From Streptomyces massasporeus (GTDB taxonomy: Bacteria; Actinomycetota; Actinomycetes; Streptomycetales; Streptomycetaceae), in assembly GCF_014648995.1 (NCBI RefSeq), contig NZ_BMSE01000004.1:248001-312000 (forward strand): a DNA stretch of 64,000 nucleotides, read 5' to 3'. Below the pieces are notes generated by a model. The model worked only from the letters and a program-made list of their open reading frames with translations, searched no databases and was not told where the DNA came from. Made by a program: the position numbers and the translations under genes. Positions 16,286-26,783 of this stretch are shown here, piece by piece; position 1 is the stretch's first letter, and each line of letters begins with the position of its first letter.

Positions 16286-19200
16286 GTGCACTCTGTCATG
16301 CCCGAAAACAAGGCGCCCAGAAGCGGCATCAGACGCGGCAGACGTACCGCCTCCACCGCCGCAGTCGCCACAACAACCGGCGCGGCGCTGTTACTTGCTC
16401 TCTTACCTATGCAGGCGTCAGCGTCGCCCGGCCTCGACGAACCGTCTCCGAAGCCGAACTCGTCCTCCCCCGTGGGGCAGACCAAGGCGCCCAGAAGCTC
16501 GCCCATCGGGGTCGCGGGCAAGGACCGCGAGCTGGTGACGGCCGGCATCCTGCAGTCCACCTTCCAGGGCCTGGGGATCGGCCAGGTCCCGTGGTCGGAG
16601 TTCCACGAGGCCCCGCTGTCGGACTCGGTCGGTGCGCAGGTCAACTACGGCAACGGCAACTTGCTGGTCAGCGTGAACGCCTTCGACATCGCCGACGTCG
16701 GCCCCGGCCTGTCGCTGGGGCACGCCTACAACGGCCTGAACACCAGTTGGAAGGCGACGACCGGCAGTGACCACCTGATCCACGAGCCCAACACCACGTC
16801 GGTGTACGTGCAGGGCCCCTCCAGCACGATCGCCGTGTTCGAGCGGGACGGCTCGAACTTCACCCCGGCCCCCGGCTACAAGCAGGACCTGACCGAGTCC
16901 TCGGACAAGAAGTCCTTCACGCTCACCTCCCGCAAGAACGGGCAGAAGACCACCTTCAGCCGCTCCGGCACAACCGGGGACGCACGGGTGAGCAAGGTCG
17001 AGGACAAGAACGGCAACGCCACCACCATCGCCTACTCCGGCGCTTTCACCTCGAAGATCACCGCCGCCTCCGGCCGCACCCTGACCTTCGCCAACGACGG
17101 CCAGCAGATCACCAAGGTCACTGACAACACCGGCCGGTTCGCCACCTACACGTGGTCCGGGGACGATCTGAAGACGTTCACCGACACCGACGGCAAGACC
17201 ACCGTCTTCGACTACGACACCTCGCACCGCATGACGAAGGTGACTACCCCGGAGGGCCGCGAGACCCGCTTCACCTGGGACACCAACCGGCTCGCCTCGA
17301 TCACCCGCGTCGTCGACAAGACCGCCGGAACCGGTGCCACCACCGCCTTCCGCTACATCCTCCCGCAGCCCGGCAGCGAGGGAGAGGGTGTGGTCCGGAT
17401 CACCGACCCGCGCGGCAAGAACACCGAGAAGACGGTCGACGCCCGCTGGCGAGTGAAGAAGACCACCGACCCGCTGGGCCACGAGCGTTCCAAGACGTGG
17501 GGTCCGGACAACAATGTCACCAGCGCGGTCGACGGGATGGGGGTCGGATCGACTCCGGGCAACACCGTCAAGTTCGACTACGACGACTCCTTCAATCCGA
17601 AGTCGGCGACCCAGCCCACCGGCGCGCAGTCCACGATGGCCTGGACCCAGAAGGCCGGCGGCCACTACCCCGAGACCCTCACCTCCGCCAGCGGCGACAA
17701 GGTCACCAATGGTTACGACACCTCGGGCAACATGATGTCGCAGACCGACACCACCACCGGTTCCGACGGCGCGAAGTGGACCTACGACTACAACCCGAAG
17801 TCGGGAGCGATGGACTGCGGGGGGCTGCCCGGCCAGCGCTGCTCGGCCACCGACCCCGAGGACCACAAGACGTCGTTCACCTACGACTCCAAGGGCAACC
17901 TGGCCAAGGTCGACCGTCCCTCCGCACAGGAGGACATCACCTACACCTACGACGATCTGGGCCGCACCGACACTGTCACCGACGGCCGAGGCGTGAAGAC
18001 GGTCTACACCTACGACAAGCGCGACCGACTCAAGACCCAGACCAGTGACGGCAAGACCGCCACCTTCACCTACGACGCCGACGGCAACATCAAGACCCGC
18101 ACCACCCCGGCCGGCACCAGCAGCTACACCTACGACGAGCAGAACCGCGAACGCACCCGCACCCTGCCCGCGGGTGGAATCAGTTCGGTCACCTATGACG
18201 CCGCCGGCAACGTGAAGACCGCCACCGACGCGGGCGGCACTCTCACCTACGACTACAACGACGCCAACCAGCTCACCATCCTCACCCAGCCGGGCGGCGC
18301 CAAGACCACCTACGCCTACGACAAGAACGGCGACCGCACCACCACCACCTACCCCGGCGGCACGGTGCAGAAGACGGACTACGACAAGTCCAGCCGCGCC
18401 CAGAAGATCGAGGTCAAGAACGGCACCACCGTCCTGTCCACGATCACCTACGACTACAACAAGTCCGGCAAGGACACCGACAAGATCAACAAGCGGACCA
18501 CCGACGGCGCCGCACTCGCCTACACCTACGACTCCAAGGGCCGCCTGACCAAGGCCGTGGAGACCAAGGACGGCTCCACCACCGCCGGCTGGGCCTACTG
18601 TTACGACAAGGCTGGCAACATGACCGGCCGTTCCACCGGCACCAGCCTGCCCGCCTGCGACAACGCCCAGTCCGTTCGCGAGTACAACAACGCCAACGAA
18701 CTGACCTCCCTTGGCGGTAACACGAGCTTCTCCTACGACGGCGACGGCAACGAGACCTCCGCCGCCTCTCCCACCGGTACCCGTACGAGCGGCCAGTGGA
18801 CACCATTCACCCAGCTGTCCGGCCTGACAGCCTCGGGTGCTGCCTCGAACTACACCTACGCCGGACTCGACCACAACGACCGCCTCACGCGCGGGACTTC
18901 GACCTTCACCAACGCCGCGACGGGCATGACCCGTGAGAACACCACCGGTTTCGTCCGCGAAGCGTCGGGCACGTTGACAGCCATGACCACCGGCGGGGCA
19001 AGCCAGTACTACCTCACCGACGTCCAGGGCAGCGTCATCGGCCTCGTCGACGCCTCCGGCAAGCGCACCGCCACCTACAGCTACGGCCCCTACGGCGAAG
19101 CGCGCACCACCACCGGCACCAACCAGCCCTACCGCTACACCGGCACCTACCTCGACCCCAGCGGCCTCTACAAGATGGGCGCCCGCTACTACGACCCCCA

Positions 19201-19609
19201 ACTCGGCCGCTTCACCCAGCCCGACCCCTCCGGCAAGGAAAGCAACCCCTACGCCTACGCAGCCGGAGACCCCATCAACCGCACCGACCCCAGCGGACTA
19301 CTCTCACTGGGCGAAGGACTCGGCCTGGCAGGAACCGTAGTCGGACTTGTCGCCCTGGCCCCGGTATCGGCGCCCGTGGCAATCGGAGCGGCCGCAGTGG
19401 GCACCGGCTTGAGTGTTGCGGGGTCCATCGCATCGGGCAATTCTGCAGGGGAAACTGCAGCGGTCGGAATCCTGGGACTAGGGACGGGTGGCGTCGGAGC
19501 CGCGACAAAGCTGGCTGGTATAGGGGGAAAAACAGGCCTGGGGGTTGACCTCGGATACACCGCATTGGGTTACTTCGGCGGTGCAGGAATAACGGGCGGA
19601 TGGCTCTGA
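16286..19609 (+). CDS. Secreted RHS/YD-repeat protein with a variable hydrophobic tip
   Basis: 1107 aa from GTG 16286, with AAGGAGA at 16272-16278. A signal peptide (to about residue 47) precedes a low-complexity linker, an N-terminal cell-surface domain (VNYGNGNLLVSVNAFDIADV), and a long array of YD repeats (many copies of YTYD...G...R/K; roughly residues 220-880). The RHS-associated core follows (YYLTDVQGSVIGLVDASG; YRYTGTYLDPSGLYKMGARY; GRFTQPDPSGKESNPYAYA), ending at RTDPSGL near residue 1006. The last ~100 residues are a Gly/Ala/Val-rich hydrophobic tip unlike nuclease tips. Two TTA codons (16391-16393, 16403-16405) in the signal peptide predict dependence on bldA tRNA. In this family the shell encloses a C-terminal toxin. 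A 41-aa TM gene and a terminator follow. Confidence 0.9.
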   Translation: MHSVMPENKAPRSGIRRGRRTASTAAVATTTGAALLLALLPMQASASPGLDEPSPKPNSSSPVGQTKAPRSSPIGVAGKDRELVTAGILQSTFQGLGIGQVPWSEFHEAPLSDSVGAQVNYGNGNLLVSVNAFDIADVGPGLSLGHAYNGLNTSWKATTGSDHLIHEPNTTSVYVQGPSSTIAVFERDGSNFTPAPGYKQDLTESSDKKSFTLTSRKNGQKTTFSRSGTTGDARVSKVEDKNGNATTIAYSGAFTSKITAASGRTLTFANDGQQITKVTDNTGRFATYTWSGDDLKTFTDTDGKTTVFDYDTSHRMTKVTTPEGRETRFTWDTNRLASITRVVDKTAGTGATTAFRYILPQPGSEGEGVVRITDPRGKNTEKTVDARWRVKKTTDPLGHERSKTWGPDNNVTSAVDGMGVGSTPGNTVKFDYDDSFNPKSATQPTGAQSTMAWTQKAGGHYPETLTSASGDKVTNGYDTSGNMMSQTDTTTGSDGAKWTYDYNPKSGAMDCGGLPGQRCSATDPEDHKTSFTYDSKGNLAKVDRPSAQEDITYTYDDLGRTDTVTDGRGVKTVYTYDKRDRLKTQTSDGKTATFTYDADGNIKTRTTPAGTSSYTYDEQNRERTRTLPAGGISSVTYDAAGNVKTATDAGGTLTYDYNDANQLTILTQPGGAKTTYAYDKNGDRTTTTYPGGTVQKTDYDKSSRAQKIEVKNGTTVLSTITYDYNKSGKDTDKINKRTTDGAALAYTYDSKGRLTKAVETKDGSTTAGWAYCYDKAGNMTGRSTGTSLPACDNAQSVREYNNANELTSLGGNTSFSYDGDGNETSAASPTGTRTSGQWTPFTQLSGLTASGAASNYTYAGLDHNDRLTRGTSTFTNAATGMTRENTTGFVREASGTLTAMTTGGASQYYLTDVQGSVIGLVDASGKRTATYSYGPYGEARTTTGTNQPYRYTGTYLDPSGLYKMGARYYDPQLGRFTQPDPSGKESNPYAYAAGDPINRTDPSGLLSLGEGLGLAGTVVGLVALAPVSAPVAIGAAAVGTGLSVAGSIASGNSAGETAAVGILGLGTGGVGAATKLAGIGGKTGLGVDLGYTALGYFGGAGITGGWL
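19124..19295 (+). repeat. RHS-core direct repeat, first copy (second copy at 20281-20452)
   Basis: About 170 bp of the RHS core starting CAGCCCTACCGCTACACC recurs 1157 bp downstream at 20281-20452. The first ~130 bp differ at only a few positions (GAC to GGC, CCC to TCC codon changes); divergence rises after NPYA and is complete after the DPSGL codons. This is the homology block through which tips can be exchanged. Confidence 0.9.
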
Positions 19610-19622
19610 AAGGTGAAAACAA

Positions 19623-19748
19623 GTGGACCTAGCGGTAGTGGGCATCGGGTTCGAGGACAACACAGCAGCCACCGTCATCCTCGGAGCGATAGTCATGGTG
19701 GTGGCATTCGCCCTGCTCTACTGGCGACTCAAGCGTGAAAAGAAGTAA
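19623..19748 (+). CDS. 41-aa single-pass membrane peptide paired with the rhs tip
   Basis: GTG 19623, 13 bp after the rhs stop, opens a 41-codon frame: VDLAVVGIGFEDNTAA, then a ~20-residue TM helix (TVILGAIVMVVAFALLYW), then a basic tail RLKREKK. An AAAGGTG-like ribosome site precedes it. It is co-transcribed with rhs and followed by an intrinsic terminator, so the two form one operon. Its position matches that of an immunity gene in polymorphic-toxin loci, and the second tip at 20281-20766 is followed by a similar TM gene. The immunity role is inference; a holin-like or anchoring role is also possible. Confidence 0.65.
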   Translation: MDLAVVGIGFEDNTAATVILGAIVMVVAFALLYWRLKREKK

Positions 19749-19785
19749 CGAGACGCTCTGATCTGGCTGAAGCCACTACACACGG

Positions 19786-19823
19786 GAGCCCCCGGCTGAC
19801 TCTCGGCCGGGGGCTCTTCTTTT
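19786..19823 (+). terminator. Intrinsic terminator of the rhs operon
   Basis: GAGCCCCCGGC (19786-19796) pairs perfectly with GCCGGGGGCTC (19806-19816), a 9-nt loop between, followed by TTCTTTT. It ends the rhs plus TM-peptide transcript. Confidence 0.85.
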
Positions 19824-19844
19824 CAGGTTGCTGGTGTCTGCAAC

Positions 19845-20280
19845 CTATGCCCATCGCATGCCGATGGCGGACAGTAGCTCCACCCGTTCCGGGGACAGCG
19901 TTGCGGCCCTGCTGCGCTGGTTGCTGATCCATGCTCCGAGCCGGAGTTCCCGTTCCTCCTGGTCGCCGACGGCGGTCCGTTCGACGTGCTTCCGAGGTAC
20001 CCGCAGGTGTCCTTCGCGCTCGTAGAACTGCTTGGCGGCCTGGTAGTTCAGCGCCCATTTGTCGGCCTGTGTACGGCGCGGGGGCGGCTTCTCGTCCTCG
20101 GCCGCGGGCTCGATCCCAAGCACCTGCTCGCACATCCACTGCTGCACGGTCGTCAGGTTGTCCCACCCGAGCCGGACCGAGCGCACCCACCGGCCGAGGT
20201 CCTCGCCCTGGTGCACGACGTCGCCGGGCTCGGTCGGCAGCGGGTGGCCGGCCTCCAGGTGGAGCCGGACGAGGTGGAAG
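19845..20280 (-). pseudogene. Truncated helicase-associated (HA) domain protein
   Basis: Reading leftward from 20280, the frame encodes FHLVRLHLEAGHPLPTEPGD and then an HA-type domain: KWALNYQAAKQFYEREGHLR, a basic linker, LRLGAWISNQRSRAATLSPE and LLSAIGMRWA at the C-terminus. The pattern of Trp, LG-x-W-x-x-Q-R and the final L-x-x-IGM-x-W is that of the small repeats at the end of Streptomyces superfamily-2 helicases. The upstream helicase part is missing because the frame is cut exactly where RHS sequence begins at 20281. It is a relic left by recombination. Confidence 0.75.
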
Positions 20281-20766
20281 CAGCCCTACCGCTACACCGG
20301 CACCTACCTCGACCCCAGCGGCCTCTACAAGATGGGCGCCCGCTACTACGGCCCCCAACTCGGCCGCTTCACCCAGTCCGACCCCTCCGGCAAGGAAAGC
20401 AACCCCTACGCCCACGCCGTCGGAGATTCCGTCAACCGCATCGACCCGAGTGGCCTGGAATTCCTCGGGTTGTCCGGGGGCGAATGGCTCAGCTACGGCG
20501 GCCAAGCGCTGGGGTTTGCCTCCATCTTCGTACCCGGCGGCGCGCTCGTAGCGGCCGGCCTCACCGCTGCATCGATCGGTATGGAGGCTGCAGGCGGGGC
20601 CATGCACGGAAAGAGCGGGTCCTCGATTGCCGCCGTAGCTCTTGTGGGTGCGGTGGGCGGCAAGGTGGGAATCGGAGCAAAGCTGCTCGGCGCTTCCAAA
20701 ACAATGGACCAGGGCATCGGCGTGGCCTACTGGGCCATGGGCGCGGGTGCCGGCCTATTCATGTGA
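20281..20766 (+). pseudogene. Orphan RHS C-terminal tip module
   Basis: A displaced 3' end of a second rhs gene. It starts abruptly inside the RHS core (QPYRYTGTYLDPSGLYKMGA), runs to RIDPSGL, then carries a different ~100-aa tip: LEFLGLSGGEWLSYGGQALG, a Gly/Ala-rich hydrophobic stretch with IFVPGGALVAAGLTAASIG, and a final GVAYWAMGAGAGLFM. There is no start codon or ribosome site for the full module; internal ATG 20332 could give a short product. Orphan rhs-CT modules of this kind are stored downstream of full rhs genes and used by recombination through the shared core. An adjacent 43-aa TM gene has a strong ribosome site. Confidence 0.75.
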
Positions 20767-20795
20767 CCGGCTTGTGACAGGCTGAGGAGAAGGAC

Positions 20796-20927
20796 ATGTC
20801 ATTACAGCTTGCTCGTTCCGGCGCCGCTGTCGGGGGCAGCGTCGGAGCCACCATAGCCATCATCATCATCGGGATTCTCATCTTCGCAATCGTCACCCTG
20901 CGGCGCCGCAGGAGAGGCGGAAAATGA
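20796..20927 (+). CDS. 43-aa single-pass membrane peptide paired with the orphan rhs tip
   Basis: ATG 20796 is preceded by GAGGAGAAGG, a strong ribosome site, 30 bp after the orphan tip stop. The product is MSLQLARSGAAVGGSVG, a TM helix with ATIAIIIIGILIFAIV, then TLRRRRRGGK. Its layout (short outside part, one TM, basic tail) is the same as that of the 41-aa gene behind the first tip, though the sequences differ. The third codon is TTA (20802-20804), so translation should need bldA tRNA. Likely cognate partner (immunity?) of the orphan tip; role inferred from position only. Confidence 0.65.
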   Translation: MSLQLARSGAAVGGSVGATIAIIIIGILIFAIVTLRRRRRGGK

Positions 20928-21020
20928 CAGCCGTCTGTCCGCGAAGTGGGAACGACGCGCTGATCGGTGCTCAGCGTGTGTGGAAAGTCCGCGAAATGGG
21001 CTGGTCAGGTGTGGTGACGT

Positions 21021-21085
21021 GACGAAGTCCCTCGTCGTTGGTGTGTTGATCTCACGCAACACACCATCGGCCGGGGGGCTTCGTC
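21021..21085. repeat. Long bipartite hairpin, possible mobile-element end or terminator
   Basis: GACGAAGTCCC (21021-21031) pairs with GGGGCTTCGTC (21075-21085), with one G-T pair, and inside it GGTGTGTTG (21040-21048) pairs perfectly with CAACACACC (21057-21065). The nested arms look like a terminator carried at the edge of an insertion element, but no transposase and no matching second end are visible. The related 14-mers GTCCGCGAAGTGGG (20938-20951) and GTCCGCGAAATGGG (20990-21003) lie just upstream. Confidence 0.5.
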
Positions 21086-21101
21086 GGTTCCGTATCCTTC
21101 C

Positions 21102-21434
21102 ATGCACGACTTTCCGCCCGAGTTGATCGAGCACGTCTCCTGGCTCATGGCCGGAGAGGCGTGCACGGCGGGAGCGGCGTTGGCGGGAGCGCCCACAGCA
21201 GGGGCAGGCGCCTTCGTAGTGGGCGCGGCTTGCTTCACCGCTGCCGAGTACTTGCGCAACACAGTCGAGAACGCAGCTTCCGACGCCTGGTCGTGCGGGG
21301 CTCTTCGGCTGACCGCTTTTGTGCGGTGGCTGCTGGCTCCGACCGACTGCCAGAGACGCGGCTGTTTCCTTGAGAGCACCGGGGCGGCGATGCCGCCGAC
21401 CTACCAGCCTCGCTCGTGCCACTCGCCGAGGTGA
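21102..21434 (+). CDS. Doubtful ORF, Ala/Gly-rich, possible decayed gene
   Basis: A 110-codon frame beginning MHDFPPELIEHVSWLMAGEA, with a hydrophobic centre (TAGAGAFVVGAACFTAAEYL) and then a Cys/Arg-rich tail that runs into the convergent hydrolase gene by 34 bp. The first ~70 codons look protein-like; the tail does not. No ribosome site is visible; the frame begins 16 bp after the bipartite hairpin. It may be a remnant cut by an insertion, or noise. Otherwise the 473-bp interval 20928-21400 holds only the hairpin and short direct repeats. Confidence 0.25.
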   Translation: MHDFPPELIEHVSWLMAGEACTAGAALAGAPTAGAGAFVVGAACFTAAEYLRNTVENAASDAWSCGALRLTAFVRWLLAPTDCQRRGCFLESTGAAMPPTYQPRSCHSPR

Positions 21435-22051
21435 GGCCGCTCGGCGCCGAGCGTGGTGTCGTTGCCGTGGCCCGGGTAGATCCAGGCCTCGTCCGGGAGC
21501 ACGAAGACCTTCGCTTCCAGGCCCGACATCAACGACTCGAAGTCCTCGGGACGTGTTGTCCGCCCAGGCCCCCCGGGGAACAGGCAGTCCCCGGTGAACA
21601 CATGGGGATGCCCGTGCGGGTCGTCGTAGACGAGGGCGATCGAACCGGGCGTGTGCCCGACCAGGTGGCGCGCGGTGAGTTCCACGCGCCCCACCCGGAT
21701 GGTGTCGCCGTCGTCGACCGGCACGTCGGTCCGTACAGGGATGCCCTCGGCGTCCTCCCGGCCCGCGTAGGTGCGGGCGCCGGTGGCCGCCACGACTTCG
21801 GCGAGCGCCTGCCAGTGGTCGCCGTGCCGGTGGGTGGTGACGACGGACGCGATGCCGTCGCCACCGATCATGCCGAGCAGCGTCTCCGCCTCGTTCGCGG
21901 CGTCGATCAGCAACTGCTCGTCCGTGGCCCTGCAGCGCAGCAGATAGGCGTTGTTGTTCATCGGACCCACCGCGATCTTGGTGATCATCAGGTCCTTGAG
22001 CTCGTGCACATCGGCCGGTCCGCCGACCGTCACCTCTCCGCTGTACGTCAT
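21401..22051 (-). CDS. MBL-fold metallo-hydrolase (glyoxalase II-like)
   Basis: 216-aa metallo-beta-lactamase-fold protein. The zinc motif HxHxDH is complete (VVTTHRHGDHWQAL), followed by LVGHTPGSIALVY (third His), FTGDCLFPGG (bridging Asp) and YPGHGNDTTLG (last His). The C-terminal HGNDTTLGAERPHLGEWHER is characteristic of the glyoxalase II-like/persulfide-dioxygenase-like branch in actinobacteria. Substrate unknown; thioester hydrolysis linked to mycothiol is a reasonable guess, since a mycothiol-enzyme-like gene lies 56 bp away on the same strand. A dead paralogous fragment lies at 10605-10810. Confidence 0.92.
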   Translation of the reverse strand: MTYSGEVTVGGPADVHELKDLMITKIAVGPMNNNAYLLRCRATDEQLLIDAANEAETLLGMIGGDGIASVVTTHRHGDHWQALAEVVAATGARTYAGREDAEGIPVRTDVPVDDGDTIRVGRVELTARHLVGHTPGSIALVYDDPHGHPHVFTGDCLFPGGPGRTTRPEDFESLMSGLEAKVFVLPDEAWIYPGHGNDTTLGAERPHLGEWHERGW

Positions 22052-22106
22052 GTCCGCCAGCCTATAGCGGGGGAGCGGCCCCGGTGCGGCGGCCGGGGCG
22101 GCTGTC

Positions 22107-22796
22107 CTACAGCGGGGGCAGTGCCGGCAGCGGGCCTCCGTCCACCGTCAGCGCGGCGCCGGTGCGGCGGCCGGCGAGCCAGCCCAGCAGGTCCGCCGGG
22201 GAGCCCGTGACGGTCACCTCCGGCCCGCCCTCCGCGTCCCGTCCCGTCCGCCACGCGCGCGTGCCGTCGGTGAGGCGCGTGGGCGGCACGTTCGGATGCC
22301 CGGCGAACCGGTCGGCGAGGAAGTCGATCTCCCGCTCGGTGAAATCCGCCGGAAGATCCTCCAGCTCGTAGCCGATCCCCAGGTCCACATGATGCAGCTC
22401 CACCTCGACCCACCGCCGGAACGGCACCCGGGACGCGGAGTCCGTGACCCCGTTGCGCAGCTCCACCGTGCGCGCCCAGTCCGCCGGGGTGTCCCCGGCC
22501 TCCTGGAAGCGGGCCGCGCTCTCGCGCAGGTCGGCGAGCTGGACGTCGAGGCCGCGCGGGGCGTCCCGCTCGATGTCCGCGTCCCGGGCCTCGCCGGATA
22601 CGTACATGGGGCGCCCCTCGAGCACGTTCACGAGGGCGTCCGCGTTGCGGGCGAGGTGGGCCAGGACGTGGCCGCGGCTCCAGCCGGGCAGCCGTGACGG
22701 GTGGGTCACAGAGGCGTTGTCCAGTTTGCCGACTGCGGTCAGCAGCCGTTCCGTCGCGTCACGTACAGACGCCAGGTCATGAGCGTGATCAATCAT
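22107..22796 (-). CDS. Maleylpyruvate isomerase family (mycothiol-dependent, DinB-like) protein
   Basis: 229 aa from the ATG at 22794-22796 (MIDHAHDLASVRDATERLL). The N-terminal ~150 residues match the MDMPI/DinB-like four-helix bundle: LPGWSRGHVLAHLARNADAL supplies metal-binding His, with another His in WVEVELHHVDLGIGYE. A small C-terminal domain with VTVTGSPADLLGWLAGR resembles the mycothiol-binding part of the family. It lies upstream of the metallo-hydrolase on the same strand and may share its transcript. It is likely a mycothiol S-transferase; the physiological substrate is unknown. Confidence 0.88.
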   Translation of the reverse strand: MIDHAHDLASVRDATERLLTAVGKLDNASVTHPSRLPGWSRGHVLAHLARNADALVNVLEGRPMYVSGEARDADIERDAPRGLDVQLADLRESAARFQEAGDTPADWARTVELRNGVTDSASRVPFRRWVEVELHHVDLGIGYELEDLPADFTEREIDFLADRFAGHPNVPPTRLTDGTRAWRTGRDAEGGPEVTVTGSPADLLGWLAGRRTGAALTVDGGPLPALPPL

Positions 22797-23018
22797 GGTG
22801 CTGACCCTAGCTCCGCCACTCCTTCGGGTGAAGGTGGTGAAGCAGTGCCGTAATTCGAAAGCACGTGCTATATGGTCGGACGTGGCGTCGGGCATGCTGG
22901 AGAGCCGGGGTTTGTTGACAACCCGTGAACCCGACCGGCGTTGTCAGTGGCTCCCCCTAGTCTGAGAAAGACGGGGGCCCCGCCCCTGTCACTTCTCTCA
23001 AGAAAGGTGCGGACCGGC

Positions 23019-26060
<3,042 letters not shown>

Positions 26061-26074
26061 GGATCTCCCTGCCG

Positions 26075-26120
26075 AACGCGCCGTGCCCCACAGGCCACGA
26101 CCTGTGGGGCACGGCGCGTT
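26075..26120. terminator. Perfect 20-bp hairpin between uvrA and yceI
   Basis: The left arm AACGCGCCGTGCCCCACAGG (26075-26094) is exactly complementary to 26101-26120, with a 6-nt loop. It separates convergent uvrA and the YceI gene and probably works in both directions. Confidence 0.88.
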
Positions 26121-26130
26121 TCGTGTGCGG

Positions 26131-26682
26131 TCAGGCGGCCTTCGGCTCCACGAACTGCATGTCGAGCTGGATCTTGACCACGTCGCCGAGCAGACCGGGG
26201 GCGAAGTCCAGCCCGAAGTCGCTGCGCCGGATCTCGCCCGTCGCCTCGAAGCCGGCGTGCCGGCTGCCGTCCATGGGCACGTCGACCAGCCCGCCGAACT
26301 CCACGGCGAACGTCACCGGGCGGGTCACGTCGCCGATCGTCAGCTCGCCCTCCATCGCCCAGTCCTCCCCCTCGCCCGACACCCGCGTCGAGCGGTACGT
26401 CATCGTCGGGCGCTTCTCCACATCGAGCAGGTCGGAGGCGCGGACGTGCGCGTCCCGGTCGGCGTTGCCGGTGTCGATCGAGGCCAGGTCGACGGTCGCG
26501 GAGACGTGCACGTCCTCGAGTCGCTCCCCGACGAACAGTCCGGCCTCCAGTCGCTCGAAGCGTCCCCGCACCTTGGCGATGCCCAGGTGCCGGACGGTGA
26601 AGTTCACGGACGAGTGGAACGGGTCGAGGGCCCACTGACCGGAGGCCAGCGGCAGGGCGGTGAGAGCGGTGTCATTCGTCAT
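26131..26682 (-). CDS. YceI-family lipocalin-like protein
   Basis: 183-aa protein starting at the ATG at 26680-26682 behind GGTGGAGGG. It shows the YceI pattern: GQWALDPFHSSVNFTVRHLG at the front, KVRGRFERLEAG, ATVDLASIDTGNADRDAHVR, a strand MTYRSTRV and GELTIGDVTRPVTFAVEFGG. The family forms an extended lipocalin barrel that binds polyisoprenoids or other amphiphiles. There is no signal peptide, so the protein is cytoplasmic, as in many actinobacteria. It is divergent from an XRE/MmyB-like regulator with a 101-bp shared promoter region, which suggests control by that regulator. Confidence 0.92.
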   Translation of the reverse strand: MTNDTALTALPLASGQWALDPFHSSVNFTVRHLGIAKVRGRFERLEAGLFVGERLEDVHVSATVDLASIDTGNADRDAHVRASDLLDVEKRPTMTYRSTRVSGEGEDWAMEGELTIGDVTRPVTFAVEFGGLVDVPMDGSRHAGFEATGEIRRSDFGLDFAPGLLGDVVKIQLDMQFVEPKAA

Positions 26683-26783
26683 GCCCTCCACCTTCACGTC
26701 CGCGCGGCCCGGCAGGGAGACCGGCCGGAGCCTGGTAGTGACGGGGCCACCCTCCTCGCCCGGGGGCGCTGTACGTTCGGCGG

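Noticed and set aside
16418..19201. 927-codon minus-strand frame across rhs
   Set aside because: It is an antisense shadow of YD repeats; Val/Gly repeats mirror the coding strand.
15180..21434. Integrated prophage or ICE
   Set aside because: No integrase, att-like duplication, tRNA target or structural genes were found; the island is explained by rhs recombination.
22860..22980. Possible LexA (SOS) box before uvrA
   Set aside because: I see no CGAAC-N4-GTTCG palindrome; ATTCGAAAGCACGTGCT is not a match.
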